51,014 nt of DNA, from assembly GCA_002337005.1 (NCBI GenBank), contig DDFD01000110.1, positions 1-51,014 of the forward strand. Direction: 5' to 3'. Under the pieces are notes generated by a model, which saw only the letters and a list, made by a program, of their open reading frames with translations, did not search any database and was not told the DNA's origin. The stretch comes from Flavobacteriales bacterium UBA1937. Lineage in GTDB: Bacteria; Bacteroidota; Bacteroidia; Flavobacteriales; Weeksellaceae. Within the stretch, counting starts at the first letter, position 1, and the number at the start of each line of letters is the position of its first letter. Made by a program: the position numbers and the translations under genes. Below are positions 1 to 7,340 of this stretch, piece by piece.

Positions 1-32
1 AATAAATCTCACAAAATTTAAAATAAATAGTT

Positions 33-1277
33 TTGAATTATTTCACTAAAATAGTATCTATTGTTTTGCTTTTTTGGATGATATCTATATTTCCAAAAAC
101 ACTAAAAGTAGGCATTGATAAAGAATTTAAAACCATTAATTCTGCAATTGTTGCTGCGCAAAATGGTGATACTATTTTGGTAAATAAAGGACATTACAAA
201 GAAGGAAACATCAATCTTACTAAATCCATCACACTTATCGGAATTGGCAGACCTATTTTAGACGGACAAATGAAATATGAAGTCGTTTCTTTCCGAGCGA
301 ATCATATTACTTTGGAAGGTTTTAAAATCATCAATTCTGGAGAAGATGAGGTTACTAATATTGGCGCTGTAAGATTGTACAACAGTCAGTTTTCTGTGAT
401 TAAAAATAATATTTTTGAGAATAATTATTTTGGAATTACCGTTCAAAGAGGCTATCAATGTTTGATTCAAAATAATAAAATTACTACCAATAGAGGAAAA
501 TCTCAGGAATTAATTGGAGATGGAATTCACATTTGGAGCAGTGCCGAGATTTGGGTGAAAAATAATTATATCCAAGGACATAAAGACGGAATTTATTTAG
601 AAAAAGCCAATAATTCTTTTGTTTACAGAAATTATTCTGAGAAAAATCTGCGTTATGGTTTGCATTTTATGTTTTCTCACAATAACGTTTATACTGCTAA
701 TGTTTTTAAAAATAATGATGCAGGAATTGCAGTGATGTATAGCAGAAATGTAGGAATGTTTAAAAATAAATTTCTAGACAATTGGGGAGATGGAGTTTAC
801 GGATTGTTACTTAAAGATCTTACTTTCAGCAAAATAAAAAATAATATTTTCAGAAATAATACGGCGGGTATTTTTATGGATGGCGCTTCAAAAGTAGATT
901 TATATCACAATCAATTTGTAAACAATGGTTGGGGATTAAAAATTAATGCCAATTGTATGGAAAACCGATTAATGAACAATAATTTTGAGAATAACACTTT
1001 TGATGTAAGCACCAGCGGAAGCTTGGTTCTGAATAGTTTTAGAAATAATTATTGGGATCAATATGAAGGTTATGATTTAGATAAAGACAAAATTGGAGAC
1101 GTTCCTTTTCATCCTTTGAGTTTGTATTCAGTTTTGGCTGAGAAAAATTCTATGATAATGTTGCTTTACAGAACTTTTTTTGTAGAAATCCTAGATCGTT
1201 CAGAAAAATTAGTTCCTAGCCTTACTCCAGAAAATTTTGTAGATGAACAGCCAATGATGAAACCGAATAAAATATAA
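33..1277 (+). CDS. nosD: NosD, periplasmic copper-site maturation protein of N2O reductase
   Basis: A 414-residue protein with an N-terminal hydrophobic export signal (about residues 1-22), then repeated short beta-strand segments rich in Asn and Gly (many N-N and G-I patterns). This is the right-handed parallel beta-helix (CASH/NosD) fold. NosD works in the periplasm with the NosFY ABC transporter to supply the tetranuclear CuZ sulfide-copper site of NosZ. The first in-frame ATG (78) would cut the signal peptide in half and a stop lies just upstream (24-26), so the TTG at 33 is the best start. nosF and nosY follow in the usual nosDFY order. The rest of the cluster (nosZ, nosL) should lie to the left of the window. 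Confidence 0.9.
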   Translation: MNYFTKIVSIVLLFWMISIFPKTLKVGIDKEFKTINSAIVAAQNGDTILVNKGHYKEGNINLTKSITLIGIGRPILDGQMKYEVVSFRANHITLEGFKIINSGEDEVTNIGAVRLYNSQFSVIKNNIFENNYFGITVQRGYQCLIQNNKITTNRGKSQELIGDGIHIWSSAEIWVKNNYIQGHKDGIYLEKANNSFVYRNYSEKNLRYGLHFMFSHNNVYTANVFKNNDAGIAVMYSRNVGMFKNKFLDNWGDGVYGLLLKDLTFSKIKNNIFRNNTAGIFMDGASKVDLYHNQFVNNGWGLKINANCMENRLMNNNFENNTFDVSTSGSLVLNSFRNNYWDQYEGYDLDKDKIGDVPFHPLSLYSVLAEKNSMIMLLYRTFFVEILDRSEKLVPSLTPENFVDEQPMMKPNKI

Positions 1278-1297
1278 AATGGTGATGTCGTGAAGTT

Positions 1298-1357
1298 GTA
1301 AAATTGTGAAATCGTTAATCCTAAAAACAACGCGTCTCAACAACTCAACAATTTTAC
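1298..1357. repeat. Imperfect inverted repeat in the nosD-nosF gap
   Basis: The 112-base gap between nosD and nosF holds low-complexity blocks built from caac, aattttac and gtaaaatt words. The clearest pair is GTAAAATTGT (1298-1307) and ACAATTTTAC (1348-1357), perfect complements 40 bases apart. It could fold in the nosDFY message. It resembles intergenic low-complexity repeats seen in Flavobacteriia, but no function can be assigned. Confidence 0.45.
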
Positions 1358-1389
1358 GACTTTACAGCTCAACAACTCTACCAATTGTT

Positions 1390-2103
1390 ATGATTGAAAT
1401 TAAAAACCTTACCAAGAAATTCAATAAGTTCACCGCTTTGCAAAACATTAATTTGGAGTGCAAAAAAGGACATTCTATTGCTTTTATTGGACCTAATGGT
1501 TGCGGAAAAACCACTTTAATTAAATGTATTTTAGGACTGAATGTTGTAGAATCTGGTGATATTTTAGTCGGTGGAAATAGCGTGAAAAAAGATTTTCTCT
1601 ACCGCGAAAAAATAGGTTATATGCCTCAAATTGGGAAATATCCTGAAAATATGACGATTGGGCAAACCATAAAAATGATTCAAGACAACCGAAAAAATGT
1701 AGAAAATCTTGATACAGAATTGCTAGAAGCTTTTGAATTACCAAAATTGTATGACAAAAAAATGAGTACACTTTCTGGTGGAACTACCCAAAAAGTAAGC
1801 GCTGTTTTGGCATTTATGTTTCATCCAGAAATCATCATTTTAGATGAACCAACTGCAGGTCTAGATCCTCTCGCTTCGGAAATTCTAAAAAATAAAATCA
1901 TCAAAGAAAGAAATAATGGCAAATTAATTATCATTACCTCTCACTTATTAAGCGAGTTAGATGATATGGTAAACGAAATTGTATTCATTAATGATGGTAA
2001 AATATTGGTACATCAATCAGTGGAAGATTTAAAAACTGAAACCCAACAAACCAAAATCTCTGATGCCATTACAAACATCTTAAAAAATATGAGAAATGCA
2101 TAA
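1390..2103 (+). CDS. nosF: NosF, ATPase subunit of the NosFY ABC transporter
   Basis: An ABC ATPase of 237 residues. Walker A is GPNGCGKTT (34-42), the signature is LSGGTTQK (128-135), Walker B is IIILDEP (148-154) and the switch His is H185 in TSH. It powers NosY in maturation of the CuZ centre of nitrous oxide reductase. The reading frame is open back to 1306, but those extra codons fall in the low-complexity intergenic repeat. The family's usual N-terminus begins at the ATG at 1390 (MIEIKNLTKKF), so that start is used. The last 8 bases overlap nosY, which indicates translational coupling. Confidence 0.9.
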   Translation: MIEIKNLTKKFNKFTALQNINLECKKGHSIAFIGPNGCGKTTLIKCILGLNVVESGDILVGGNSVKKDFLYREKIGYMPQIGKYPENMTIGQTIKMIQDNRKNVENLDTELLEAFELPKLYDKKMSTLSGGTTQKVSAVLAFMFHPEIIILDEPTAGLDPLASEILKNKIIKERNNGKLIIITSHLLSELDDMVNEIVFINDGKILVHQSVEDLKTETQQTKISDAITNILKNMRNA

Positions 2104-2863
2104 AATAGCGAAATTTATATTTTTTGACATCCTCAAAAACAAAATCGTAATGGTTTACACCTTGTTTTTGTTTGTCATTTCTTGGGCAATTTTAGGGTTA
2201 GAAAGTAATCCTTCAAAAGCAACCCTTAATTTGCTGAATATTGTATTATTGGTAGTCCCGTTATTGAGCATTGTTTTTTCTACGATTTATGTTTACAACA
2301 GCAGCCAGTTTATAGAATTATTATCTAGTCAGCCAATTCCTAGAAATAGAATTTGGAGTGGTATTTTTCTGGGGCTTTCGTTTTCGCAAATTTTAGCATT
2401 TTTAGTTGGTTGCGGTTTACCTATTTTGCTTTATTCTTCTATAGAAACAGGATTTTCTTTAATTATAGCAGGAGTTTTGTTGACATTGGTCTTCGTGTCT
2501 TTTGCAATGTTGGCATCTATTTCTAGCAAAGACAGAGCAAAAGGAATAGGAATTGCCATTTTTGTATGGATTTTTTTCAACATTATTTATGACGGGATTT
2601 TATTGATTCTCATGTTCCAATTCGAAGATTATCCCATCGAAAAAATAATGGCGGTACTTTCTGCACTTAATCCAGTTGGTTTGTCTAGAATTTTTGTACA
2701 ACTTCAATTAGATGTTTCGGCAATGTTAGGTTATTCTGGAGCTATTTTCAAAGAGATTTTCGGTACAGGAAAAGGTTTGGGCATTTCGATAATTATATTG
2801 CTTCTGTGGAGCGCTGTTCCTTTTTTGATAAGTTTAATTAAATTCAATAAAAAAGATTTATAA
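2096..2863 (+). CDS. nosY: NosY, membrane permease of the NosFY ABC transporter
   Basis: A 255-residue inner-membrane protein with about six hydrophobic helices, ending in a Lys/Asn-rich tail. It matches ABC-2 type permeases of the NosY family in size and in its place directly after nosF, with an 8-base overlap. With NosF it forms the transporter that moves a sulfur-containing species to the periplasm for CuZ assembly, acting with NosD. A conserved motif alone would not settle the call; gene order makes it strong. Confidence 0.85.
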   Translation: MHKIAKFIFFDILKNKIVMVYTLFLFVISWAILGLESNPSKATLNLLNIVLLVVPLLSIVFSTIYVYNSSQFIELLSSQPIPRNRIWSGIFLGLSFSQILAFLVGCGLPILLYSSIETGFSLIIAGVLLTLVFVSFAMLASISSKDRAKGIGIAIFVWIFFNIIYDGILLILMFQFEDYPIEKIMAVLSALNPVGLSRIFVQLQLDVSAMLGYSGAIFKEIFGTGKGLGISIIILLLWSAVPFLISLIKFNKKDL

Positions 2864-2901
2864 AACGGTGATAAAAACCACATTATCAATAGTTTATTTT
2901 G

Positions 2902-2945
2902 TGATTCAAATCATATAATCTACACTGCACTTACATTTAACTTTA
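2902..2945 (+). promoter_or_regulatory. FNR-like palindrome and -7 element before the fasciclin lipoprotein gene
   Basis: TGATTCAAATCA at 2902-2913 is a perfect TGAT-N4-ATCA palindrome of the FNR/DNR type. A TAnnTTTA box (TAACTTTA, 2938-2945), one base off the Bacteroidota -7 consensus TAnnTTTG, follows with a centre-to-centre distance of 34 bases. This places the palindrome near -41, the class II activation position. A Crp/Fnr gene lies 1.9 kb away. Confidence 0.6.
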
Positions 2946-2972
2946 TTTAAAAGTTTTAAAAAAATAAGAAAT

Positions 2973-3524
2973 ATGAAAAAGTCTTTATTAATGGTTGTTA
3001 TAGCTTCTTTAGCTATCATTTCTTGTACGAAATCTGAAAACAATGCAGATATTTCTTCTGCCACTGCTACAGAATCTGCTTCTGGCGGACAAGAAGCTGT
3101 AGTAGATGAGGATTCTGCACCTACGATTGTGAAATTAGCATCAGGAAACAAGGATTTATCTACTCTGGTTACCGCAGTTCAGGCTGCCGAACTCACTACT
3201 TCTCTTAGTAATGCAGGACCTTTCACCGTTTTTGCACCTACTAATGCAGCATTCGAAAAATTACCAGCAGGAACTGTAGATGATTTACTAAAACCTGAAA
3301 ACAAAGGAAAACTAACCGACATTTTAGGGCATCACACGTATGTTGGTGTTATAAAAACCGAACAAATGGCTGATGGACAAAATCTAGGAATGGTAGATGG
3401 AAAAAATATTACCATAAAAATGGTAAACGGAAAACCTACTGTAAACGGAACGGTGAATATTATTGCTTCTGTTCCTGCTTCTAATGGTATGGTTTACGTT
3501 GTAGATGGTGTAATTTTACCTTAA
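2973..3524 (+). CDS. Fasciclin (FAS1) domain lipoprotein
   Basis: A 183-residue lipoprotein. The signal sequence ends in IISC with Cys18 as the lipidation site. An acidic, Ser/Ala-rich linker (19-50) precedes one FAS1 domain (about 51-183). The H1 box FTVFAPTNAAFEKLP (84-98), the H120-H121 pair and the H2 box MVYVVDGVIL (173-182) are all present. FAS1 domains act in adhesion or protein-protein contact; the precise role here is unknown. Its position beside nos genes and an FNR-like site upstream suggest expression under oxygen limitation or NO, perhaps as an envelope partner of respiratory proteins (inference). It probably forms a single-gene unit ended by the terminator at 3561-3594. Confidence 0.85.
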   Translation: MKKSLLMVVIASLAIISCTKSENNADISSATATESASGGQEAVVDEDSAPTIVKLASGNKDLSTLVTAVQAAELTTSLSNAGPFTVFAPTNAAFEKLPAGTVDDLLKPENKGKLTDILGHHTYVGVIKTEQMADGQNLGMVDGKNITIKMVNGKPTVNGTVNIIASVPASNGMVYVVDGVILP

Positions 3525-3555
3525 TTTTTATTAGGGTTTATCATTATTTGTGTTT

Positions 3556-4794
3556 TTAGGAGTATTTCCCATATTTTTGGGAAATACTTTTTTTGCTATT
3601 CATTAAAATCATCAAAAGAGAGAGCATAATTAAAAAGGAAATCCCAAGAAGAATATATTGTGAGTAAGGCAATGAGATATATTTTATCGAAAGAATTCCG
3701 TTAATCCCTAAAACGAATTCATTCAGAAATATCCCTAAAAGAAAGAGTTTAATTCCTAGAGCAAACGTTCTGTTTAATCTAAAAACTTTTGAAATTAAAA
3801 GTTTTAAAACCAAAAAACCCGTAATGCACATCAGCAAAACCAAATGTAAATAAGCAATTACAATATTTCTAAATCCAAATGCGAATTGACTTACCGCAGG
3901 AATAGTAGAAGCTAATTGTAATAGAACTTTCGCAAAAAAAGCGACTCCTACAAAAAATAAGATGAACCTTTCTAATGGTGTCAATTTTTCTAGAATGAGC
4001 ATCCAGTTTTTTTTCACCCAAAAAAATATTCTAACACTTGCCAACACTTGAAGCAAACTTGCCAAAACAATAATTAAATAGAGCCAAATTGGTAATTCAA
4101 GCCACAAAACAGAAAGTCCAAAACCAATAAAACAAGAAAAAAACAGTAACCAAAAGGTTAGGTAAATTTCAGAAGAATTTAGTTTGGCGCCAATGTTTTC
4201 TAACGTATTAATTAGTAAACCGATGCAAGAAAAAATGAAAAATCCGTTGTACTGAAAATGAAGATAAAAATAGGTTGATGCAAGATATAGATCTTGTGAA
4301 ATGTGATGGGTAATTTTCATAAAACTTAAATTAAAAACACCCAACGAAGAAAAAAAAGCAAAAAATAAACCTCCCAAAAACCAGATTCTAGAAAGTGATG
4401 TTAGTTTTTTATAATTTTTGTAAAAAATAAAAAGAAAATAAAAACTGCAAAACAGAGCAACAGAAGAAAAAACAATAGACAACCAATAATAACCGCCATA
4501 TAAAAAAGAAAATAGCATTCCGTAAGAAGCAAATAGATTGATAAAAATGGTGTTATAAAAACCAGTAAGTTTTTTCTTAGAAATAGTTTGCTTTAGAATT
4601 TTATAAATAAAAAGATAAATAGCATTGGTAATCCAGCCGTAAAAAGCAAAATGAGAATGTGCTTCTTGTAAGTGTTTTTGTTCTAAAAAAGGAAAATAAA
4701 ATGCAATCTTATAACGCATTATAGCACCAAGAAACGAAACAAGAAATAAATTGAAAACTGTAATTTTGAACAGTTGATAAACTTTGATATTCAT
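3556..4794 (-). CDS. Polytopic membrane protein with HxH motif, NnrS / haem-copper-oxidase-subunit-I-like
   Basis: A 412-residue protein with roughly 11-12 hydrophobic helices. The N-terminal part carries EAHSHFAFYGW, with His46 and His48; another His-containing stretch is FYLHFQYNGF, and a later helix has YLHLVLLMCITGF. Such His placements in helices resemble NnrS and subunit I of haem-copper oxidases, so haem binding is plausible, but I cannot name the family with certainty. It sits next to nos and Crp/Fnr genes, with an FNR-like site and a perfect TAACTTTG box upstream. This fits a role in denitrification or NO stress. The predicted transcription start is almost at the start codon, so the message may be nearly leaderless. 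Confidence 0.6.
   Translation of the reverse strand: MNIKVYQLFKITVFNLFLVSFLGAIMRYKIAFYFPFLEQKHLQEAHSHFAFYGWITNAIYLFIYKILKQTISKKKLTGFYNTIFINLFASYGMLFSFLYGGYYWLSIVFSSVALFCSFYFLFIFYKNYKKLTSLSRIWFLGGLFFAFFSSLGVFNLSFMKITHHISQDLYLASTYFYLHFQYNGFFIFSCIGLLINTLENIGAKLNSSEIYLTFWLLFFSCFIGFGLSVLWLELPIWLYLIIVLASLLQVLASVRIFFWVKKNWMLILEKLTPLERFILFFVGVAFFAKVLLQLASTIPAVSQFAFGFRNIVIAYLHLVLLMCITGFLVLKLLISKVFRLNRTFALGIKLFLLGIFLNEFVLGINGILSIKYISLPYSQYILLGISFLIMLSLLMILMNSKKSISQKYGKYS
3561..3594 (+). terminator. Intrinsic terminator of the fasciclin gene, inside the end of the convergent gene
   Basis: AGTATTTCCC (3561-3570) and GGGAAATACT (3579-3588) form a perfect 10-bp stem with an 8-base loop, followed by seven T (3588-3594). 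It terminates plus-strand transcription from the fasciclin gene. The same bases encode the last codons of the membrane protein gene on the minus strand. Confidence 0.85.
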
Positions 4795-4798
4795 ACAT

Positions 4799-4841
4799 CA
4801 AAGTTAGGAAGTACTATTTACAGATTTTATGATTCTAGTCA
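4799..4841 (-). promoter_or_regulatory. FNR-like site and TAnnTTTG promoter of the membrane protein gene
   Basis: On the minus strand TGACTAGAATCA (4841-4830) matches the TGAT-N4-ATCA palindrome with one mismatch. TAACTTTG (4806-4799) is an exact TAnnTTTG -7 element. The centre-to-centre distance is 33 bases, nearly the same as in the fasciclin promoter (34). The start codon is at 4794. Confidence 0.6.
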
Positions 4842-5435
4842 CTAGTAAAAAACTTTTCCGTTTTTAATTTCTAGTTTGCCTTCTTTTTCCATTTTTTTTA
4901 TGGTTCTGATGATGGTTTCTATTCTAAGTCCCGTCATATTAGACAATTCTTTTCGGGTGAGTTCTATTACCATTTTTTGTTCTGCTCCTTCTTTATAATC
5001 ATTAAATTGTTTGATGATTCTATCTTCGGGATTTAGAAAAACGATATTTTTGAGAGAATTACTTTTAATAATAGATTTTTCTGCAATGGATTTGGTAAAT
5101 TCTAGACACCAATCAGGATTATTTTTAAGGTATTGTAAAAAATTTTCTCTTTTAATTTTTAAAATTTCTGCAAATTCAGAGATTACTTCTACATTTCCCG
5201 GAAAAGGCTTTTCTAACAAAACAGCAGGTTCACCAAAAAAATTTTTCTCTTTTACTTTGTGCTGTAAAAATTCTTTTCCTTCTGGAGTAAAATTATATAC
5301 AGATAATTCTCCCTCAATTAAATAATAGAAATACAAAGATTTATTTCCTTCATTTGCAATAAGGCTACCTTTACTATATTTTTTGATGTCGGCTTGCGTA
5401 TCGAGAATAAATTGTGGGTTAATTTCGAAAATCAT
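4842..5435 (-). CDS. Crp/Fnr-family transcription regulator without Fe-S cysteines
   Basis: A 197-residue regulator with an N-terminal cyclic-nucleotide-binding-like beta-roll (about 10-115), a dimer helix and a C-terminal winged helix. The recognition helix region GLRIETIIRTIKKM keeps the Glu and Arg of the FNR-type ExxxR pattern and lacks the extra Arg before Glu typical of CRP. The only Cys in the sensor half is in PDWCLEF, so the FNR [4Fe-4S] ligands are missing; a DNR/NnrR-like or other sensing mode is more likely. The frame opens at 5489, but that start would lie inside the -7 box TAACTTTG (5494-5487). ATG 5435, which gives the normal family N-terminus, is therefore used. It is the obvious candidate to bind the two FNR-like sites nearby. 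Confidence 0.8.
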   Translation of the reverse strand: MIFEINPQFILDTQADIKKYSKGSLIANEGNKSLYFYYLIEGELSVYNFTPEGKEFLQHKVKEKNFFGEPAVLLEKPFPGNVEVISEFAEILKIKRENFLQYLKNNPDWCLEFTKSIAEKSIIKSNSLKNIVFLNPEDRIIKQFNDYKEGAEQKMVIELTRKELSNMTGLRIETIIRTIKKMEKEGKLEIKNGKVFY

Positions 5436-5486
5436 TATCGTTGGATTTAAACAAATTAGACTACCGTAAGTGAAAAAACTTTCTAA

Positions 5487-5494
5487 CAAAGTTA
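5487..5494 (-). promoter_or_regulatory. -7 promoter element of the Crp/Fnr gene
   Basis: TAACTTTG on the minus strand is an exact TAnnTTTG. It predicts transcription from about 5482 and a leader of roughly 47 bases to the ATG at 5435. Confidence 0.6.
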
Positions 5495-5560
5495 ATACTT
5501 TAAAATTATTAATTTTAATTCGTAGTGAATAATTAAAATTATGTAATACAAGCTGTTAAT

Positions 5561-5600
5561 ATTATATACATTGAATGTTGATTATATACATTGAATGTTG
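5561..5600. repeat. Exact 20-bp tandem duplication with an internal palindrome
   Basis: The unit ATTATATACATTGAATGTTG occurs at 5561-5580 and again at 5581-5600 without change. Each copy contains ACATTGAATGT (5568-5578 and 5588-5598), a palindrome with 5-bp arms. The two palindromes are 20 bp apart, about two helical turns, so they lie on the same DNA face. Confidence 0.85.
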
Positions 5601-5628
5601 ATTATAAATCTTGGTGATTTTAAAAATA

Positions 5629-5642
5629 TGCAAACGATTGCA
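5629..5642. promoter_or_regulatory. LacI-family operator, distal copy
   Basis: TGCAAACGATTGCA, extended on both sides to ATATGCAA and TTGCATAT arms (5626-5645), has the central CG and TGCAA/TTGCA half-sites typical of LacI/GalR-family operators. It lies 171 bp upstream of the proximal copy (centre to centre), a distance that permits looping. Confidence 0.65.
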
Positions 5643-5766
5643 TATTTAAGTTCTAAATATAGTTTTATAAAATAAAAATAAATTTGAATTTATCCAATAT
5701 ATTTTACATATAAAAGTTATTTATTTCCGAATAAACAGAAATTATCATAAATATTATTTTAATTTT

Positions 5767-5813
5767 TTTGTTGATATAAAAATTTTTGTTTTAATTTTGT
5801 GCAATCGATTGCA
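5767..5813 (+). promoter_or_regulatory. uxaC promoter with overlapping LacI-type operator
   Basis: TTTG (5767-5770) and TAATTTTG (5792-5799), 21 bases apart, match the Bacteroidota -33/-7 promoter. Immediately after it, TGCAATCGATTGCA (5800-5813) is a perfect 14-bp palindrome of the LacI-family type and covers the expected transcription start. This geometry is that of a repressor site for the hexuronate operon. Confidence 0.75.
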
Positions 5814-5900
5814 GTATTAATTTTGTTATAAAATTTAAAATATTTTTAAATCAATTTTCAGAATTAATTTATAAAAAGCCTTAATAATGAAGATTAGAAA

Positions 5901-7304
5901 ATGAGTACAAATTTTATCCACGAGAATTTTCTTTTAGAAAACAAATATGCTGAAGAATTATATCATAATTATTCTAAAAATCAGCCAATTATTGATTATC
6001 ATAATCACCTTTCGCCAAAATTAATTGCCGAAGACAATGTCTTTAAAAATATTACAGATGTTTGGATCAATGGTGACCATTACAAATGGAGAGCAATGAG
6101 AACTCTAGGTGTAAACGAAAAATTTATCACAGGAAATGCATCAGACAAAGAAAAATTTCTACAATGGGGCAAAACAGTGCCATATACTTTAAGAAATCCA
6201 CTTTATCATTGGACTCATCTAGAATTAGCCAGATATTTTAATATTTATGATTTATTGAATGAAAAATCTGCCGAAGCTATTTATGAAGAAACTTCTGCAA
6301 AAATAAATTCCAAAGAATATTCTTGTCAAAATCTATTAAGAAAAGTAAATGCAAAAGTGGTTTGTACCACCGAAGACCCTACAGATTCACTAGAATACCA
6401 TCAGCAAATTGCTAAAAATAATTTAGATATAAAAGTAAGTACTTCTTTCCGCCCAGATAAGGCAATTTTAATAGGAAATGAAGGGTATAATGAGTACATT
6501 GATTTACTTTCTAAGGTATCTAATATTGAAATTAATACTTTTGATGATTTGTGTAATGCATTGCACAAAAGAATTGAATTCTTTAACGAAAACGGATGCA
6601 AAGTGTCTGACCACGGCTTAGAACAAATCTATTTTGAAGAATTTACAGAATCAGAAATTCAAAATATTTTCAAAAAGAAAAGAGTCAATCAGGAACTTTC
6701 TCAGGATGAAATTTTGAAATTCCAAAGTGCAGTTTTAATCTTTCTTTCCGAAACGTATCACCAATTTGGTTGGGTTCAGCAATTTCATTTAGGAGCTCTT
6801 AGGAATAATAATGCCAGAATGCATCGCATTTTAGGACCAGATACTGGTTGGGATTCTATTGGAGATTTTCCTCAAGCCAGAAAAATATCACAGTTTTTAA
6901 ACGCATTAGATTCTAAAGATAAATTAACCAAAACTATTTTATACAACCTTAATCCGGCAGATAATGAAGTAATTGCTACTATGATAGGTAATTATAATGA
7001 TGGCAGTGTAAAAGGCAAGGTGCAGTTCGGCTCAGGATGGTGGTTTCTAGACCAAAAAGACGGAATGATTAAGCAAATGAATGCGCTATCTAATATGGGG
7101 CTTATCTCTTGTTTTATAGGGATGCTTACCGATTCTAGAAGCTTCTTGTCCTTCCCAAGACACGAATATTTTCGCAGGGTTTTATGTAATCTTTTAGGAA
7201 CAGAAATAGAAAAAGGCGAGCTTCCAAATGATATGGAATTGGTAGGGAAAATGGTAGCAGACATTAGCTACAATAATACGAATGAATACTTTAATTTTAA
7301 ATAA
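5901..7304 (+). CDS. uxaC: Glucuronate isomerase (uronate isomerase)
   Basis: A 467-residue cytoplasmic enzyme converting D-glucuronate to D-fructuronate (and galacturonate to tagaturonate). The amidohydrolase-type metal motif DYHNHLS is at residues 32-38 (Asp32, His34, His36). The length matches the family (about 465-470). Other family stretches include the WTHLELARYF helix, the GWVQQFHLGALRNNN motif and the C-terminal SFLSFPRHEYFRR stretch. It is first in a tight operon with kdgK, a YhcH-family gene, eda and an ExuT-like gene, behind a promoter overlapped by a LacI-type operator. In this locus it should receive glucuronate released by the two GH115 enzymes. Confidence 0.95.
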   Translation: MSTNFIHENFLLENKYAEELYHNYSKNQPIIDYHNHLSPKLIAEDNVFKNITDVWINGDHYKWRAMRTLGVNEKFITGNASDKEKFLQWGKTVPYTLRNPLYHWTHLELARYFNIYDLLNEKSAEAIYEETSAKINSKEYSCQNLLRKVNAKVVCTTEDPTDSLEYHQQIAKNNLDIKVSTSFRPDKAILIGNEGYNEYIDLLSKVSNIEINTFDDLCNALHKRIEFFNENGCKVSDHGLEQIYFEEFTESEIQNIFKKKRVNQELSQDEILKFQSAVLIFLSETYHQFGWVQQFHLGALRNNNARMHRILGPDTGWDSIGDFPQARKISQFLNALDSKDKLTKTILYNLNPADNEVIATMIGNYNDGSVKGKVQFGSGWWFLDQKDGMIKQMNALSNMGLISCFIGMLTDSRSFLSFPRHEYFRRVLCNLLGTEIEKGELPNDMELVGKMVADISYNNTNEYFNFK

Positions 7305-7340
7305 AAACATTTTTAAGAATATAAAAATTAAGATTTAACA

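Larger units (their letters stand above)
5436..5900. other. Regulatory intergenic region between the Crp/Fnr gene and uxaC
   Basis: About 465 bases of very AT-rich DNA without a credible gene, separating two divergent transcription units. It holds the Crp/Fnr promoter (5487-5494), a 20-bp tandem duplication (5561-5600), one LacI-type operator at 5629-5642, the uxaC promoter (5767-5799) and a second LacI-type operator at 5800-5813. A roughly 95-base untranslated leader precedes uxaC. Confidence 0.7.

Noticed and set aside
1306..1389. 28-residue N-terminal extension of NosF
   Set aside because: It translates the low-complexity intergenic repeat and lies before the conserved MIEIKNLTKKF start.
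5561..5600. Possible CRISPR or minisatellite array
   Set aside because: Only two directly adjacent 20-bp units without spacers, and no cas genes.
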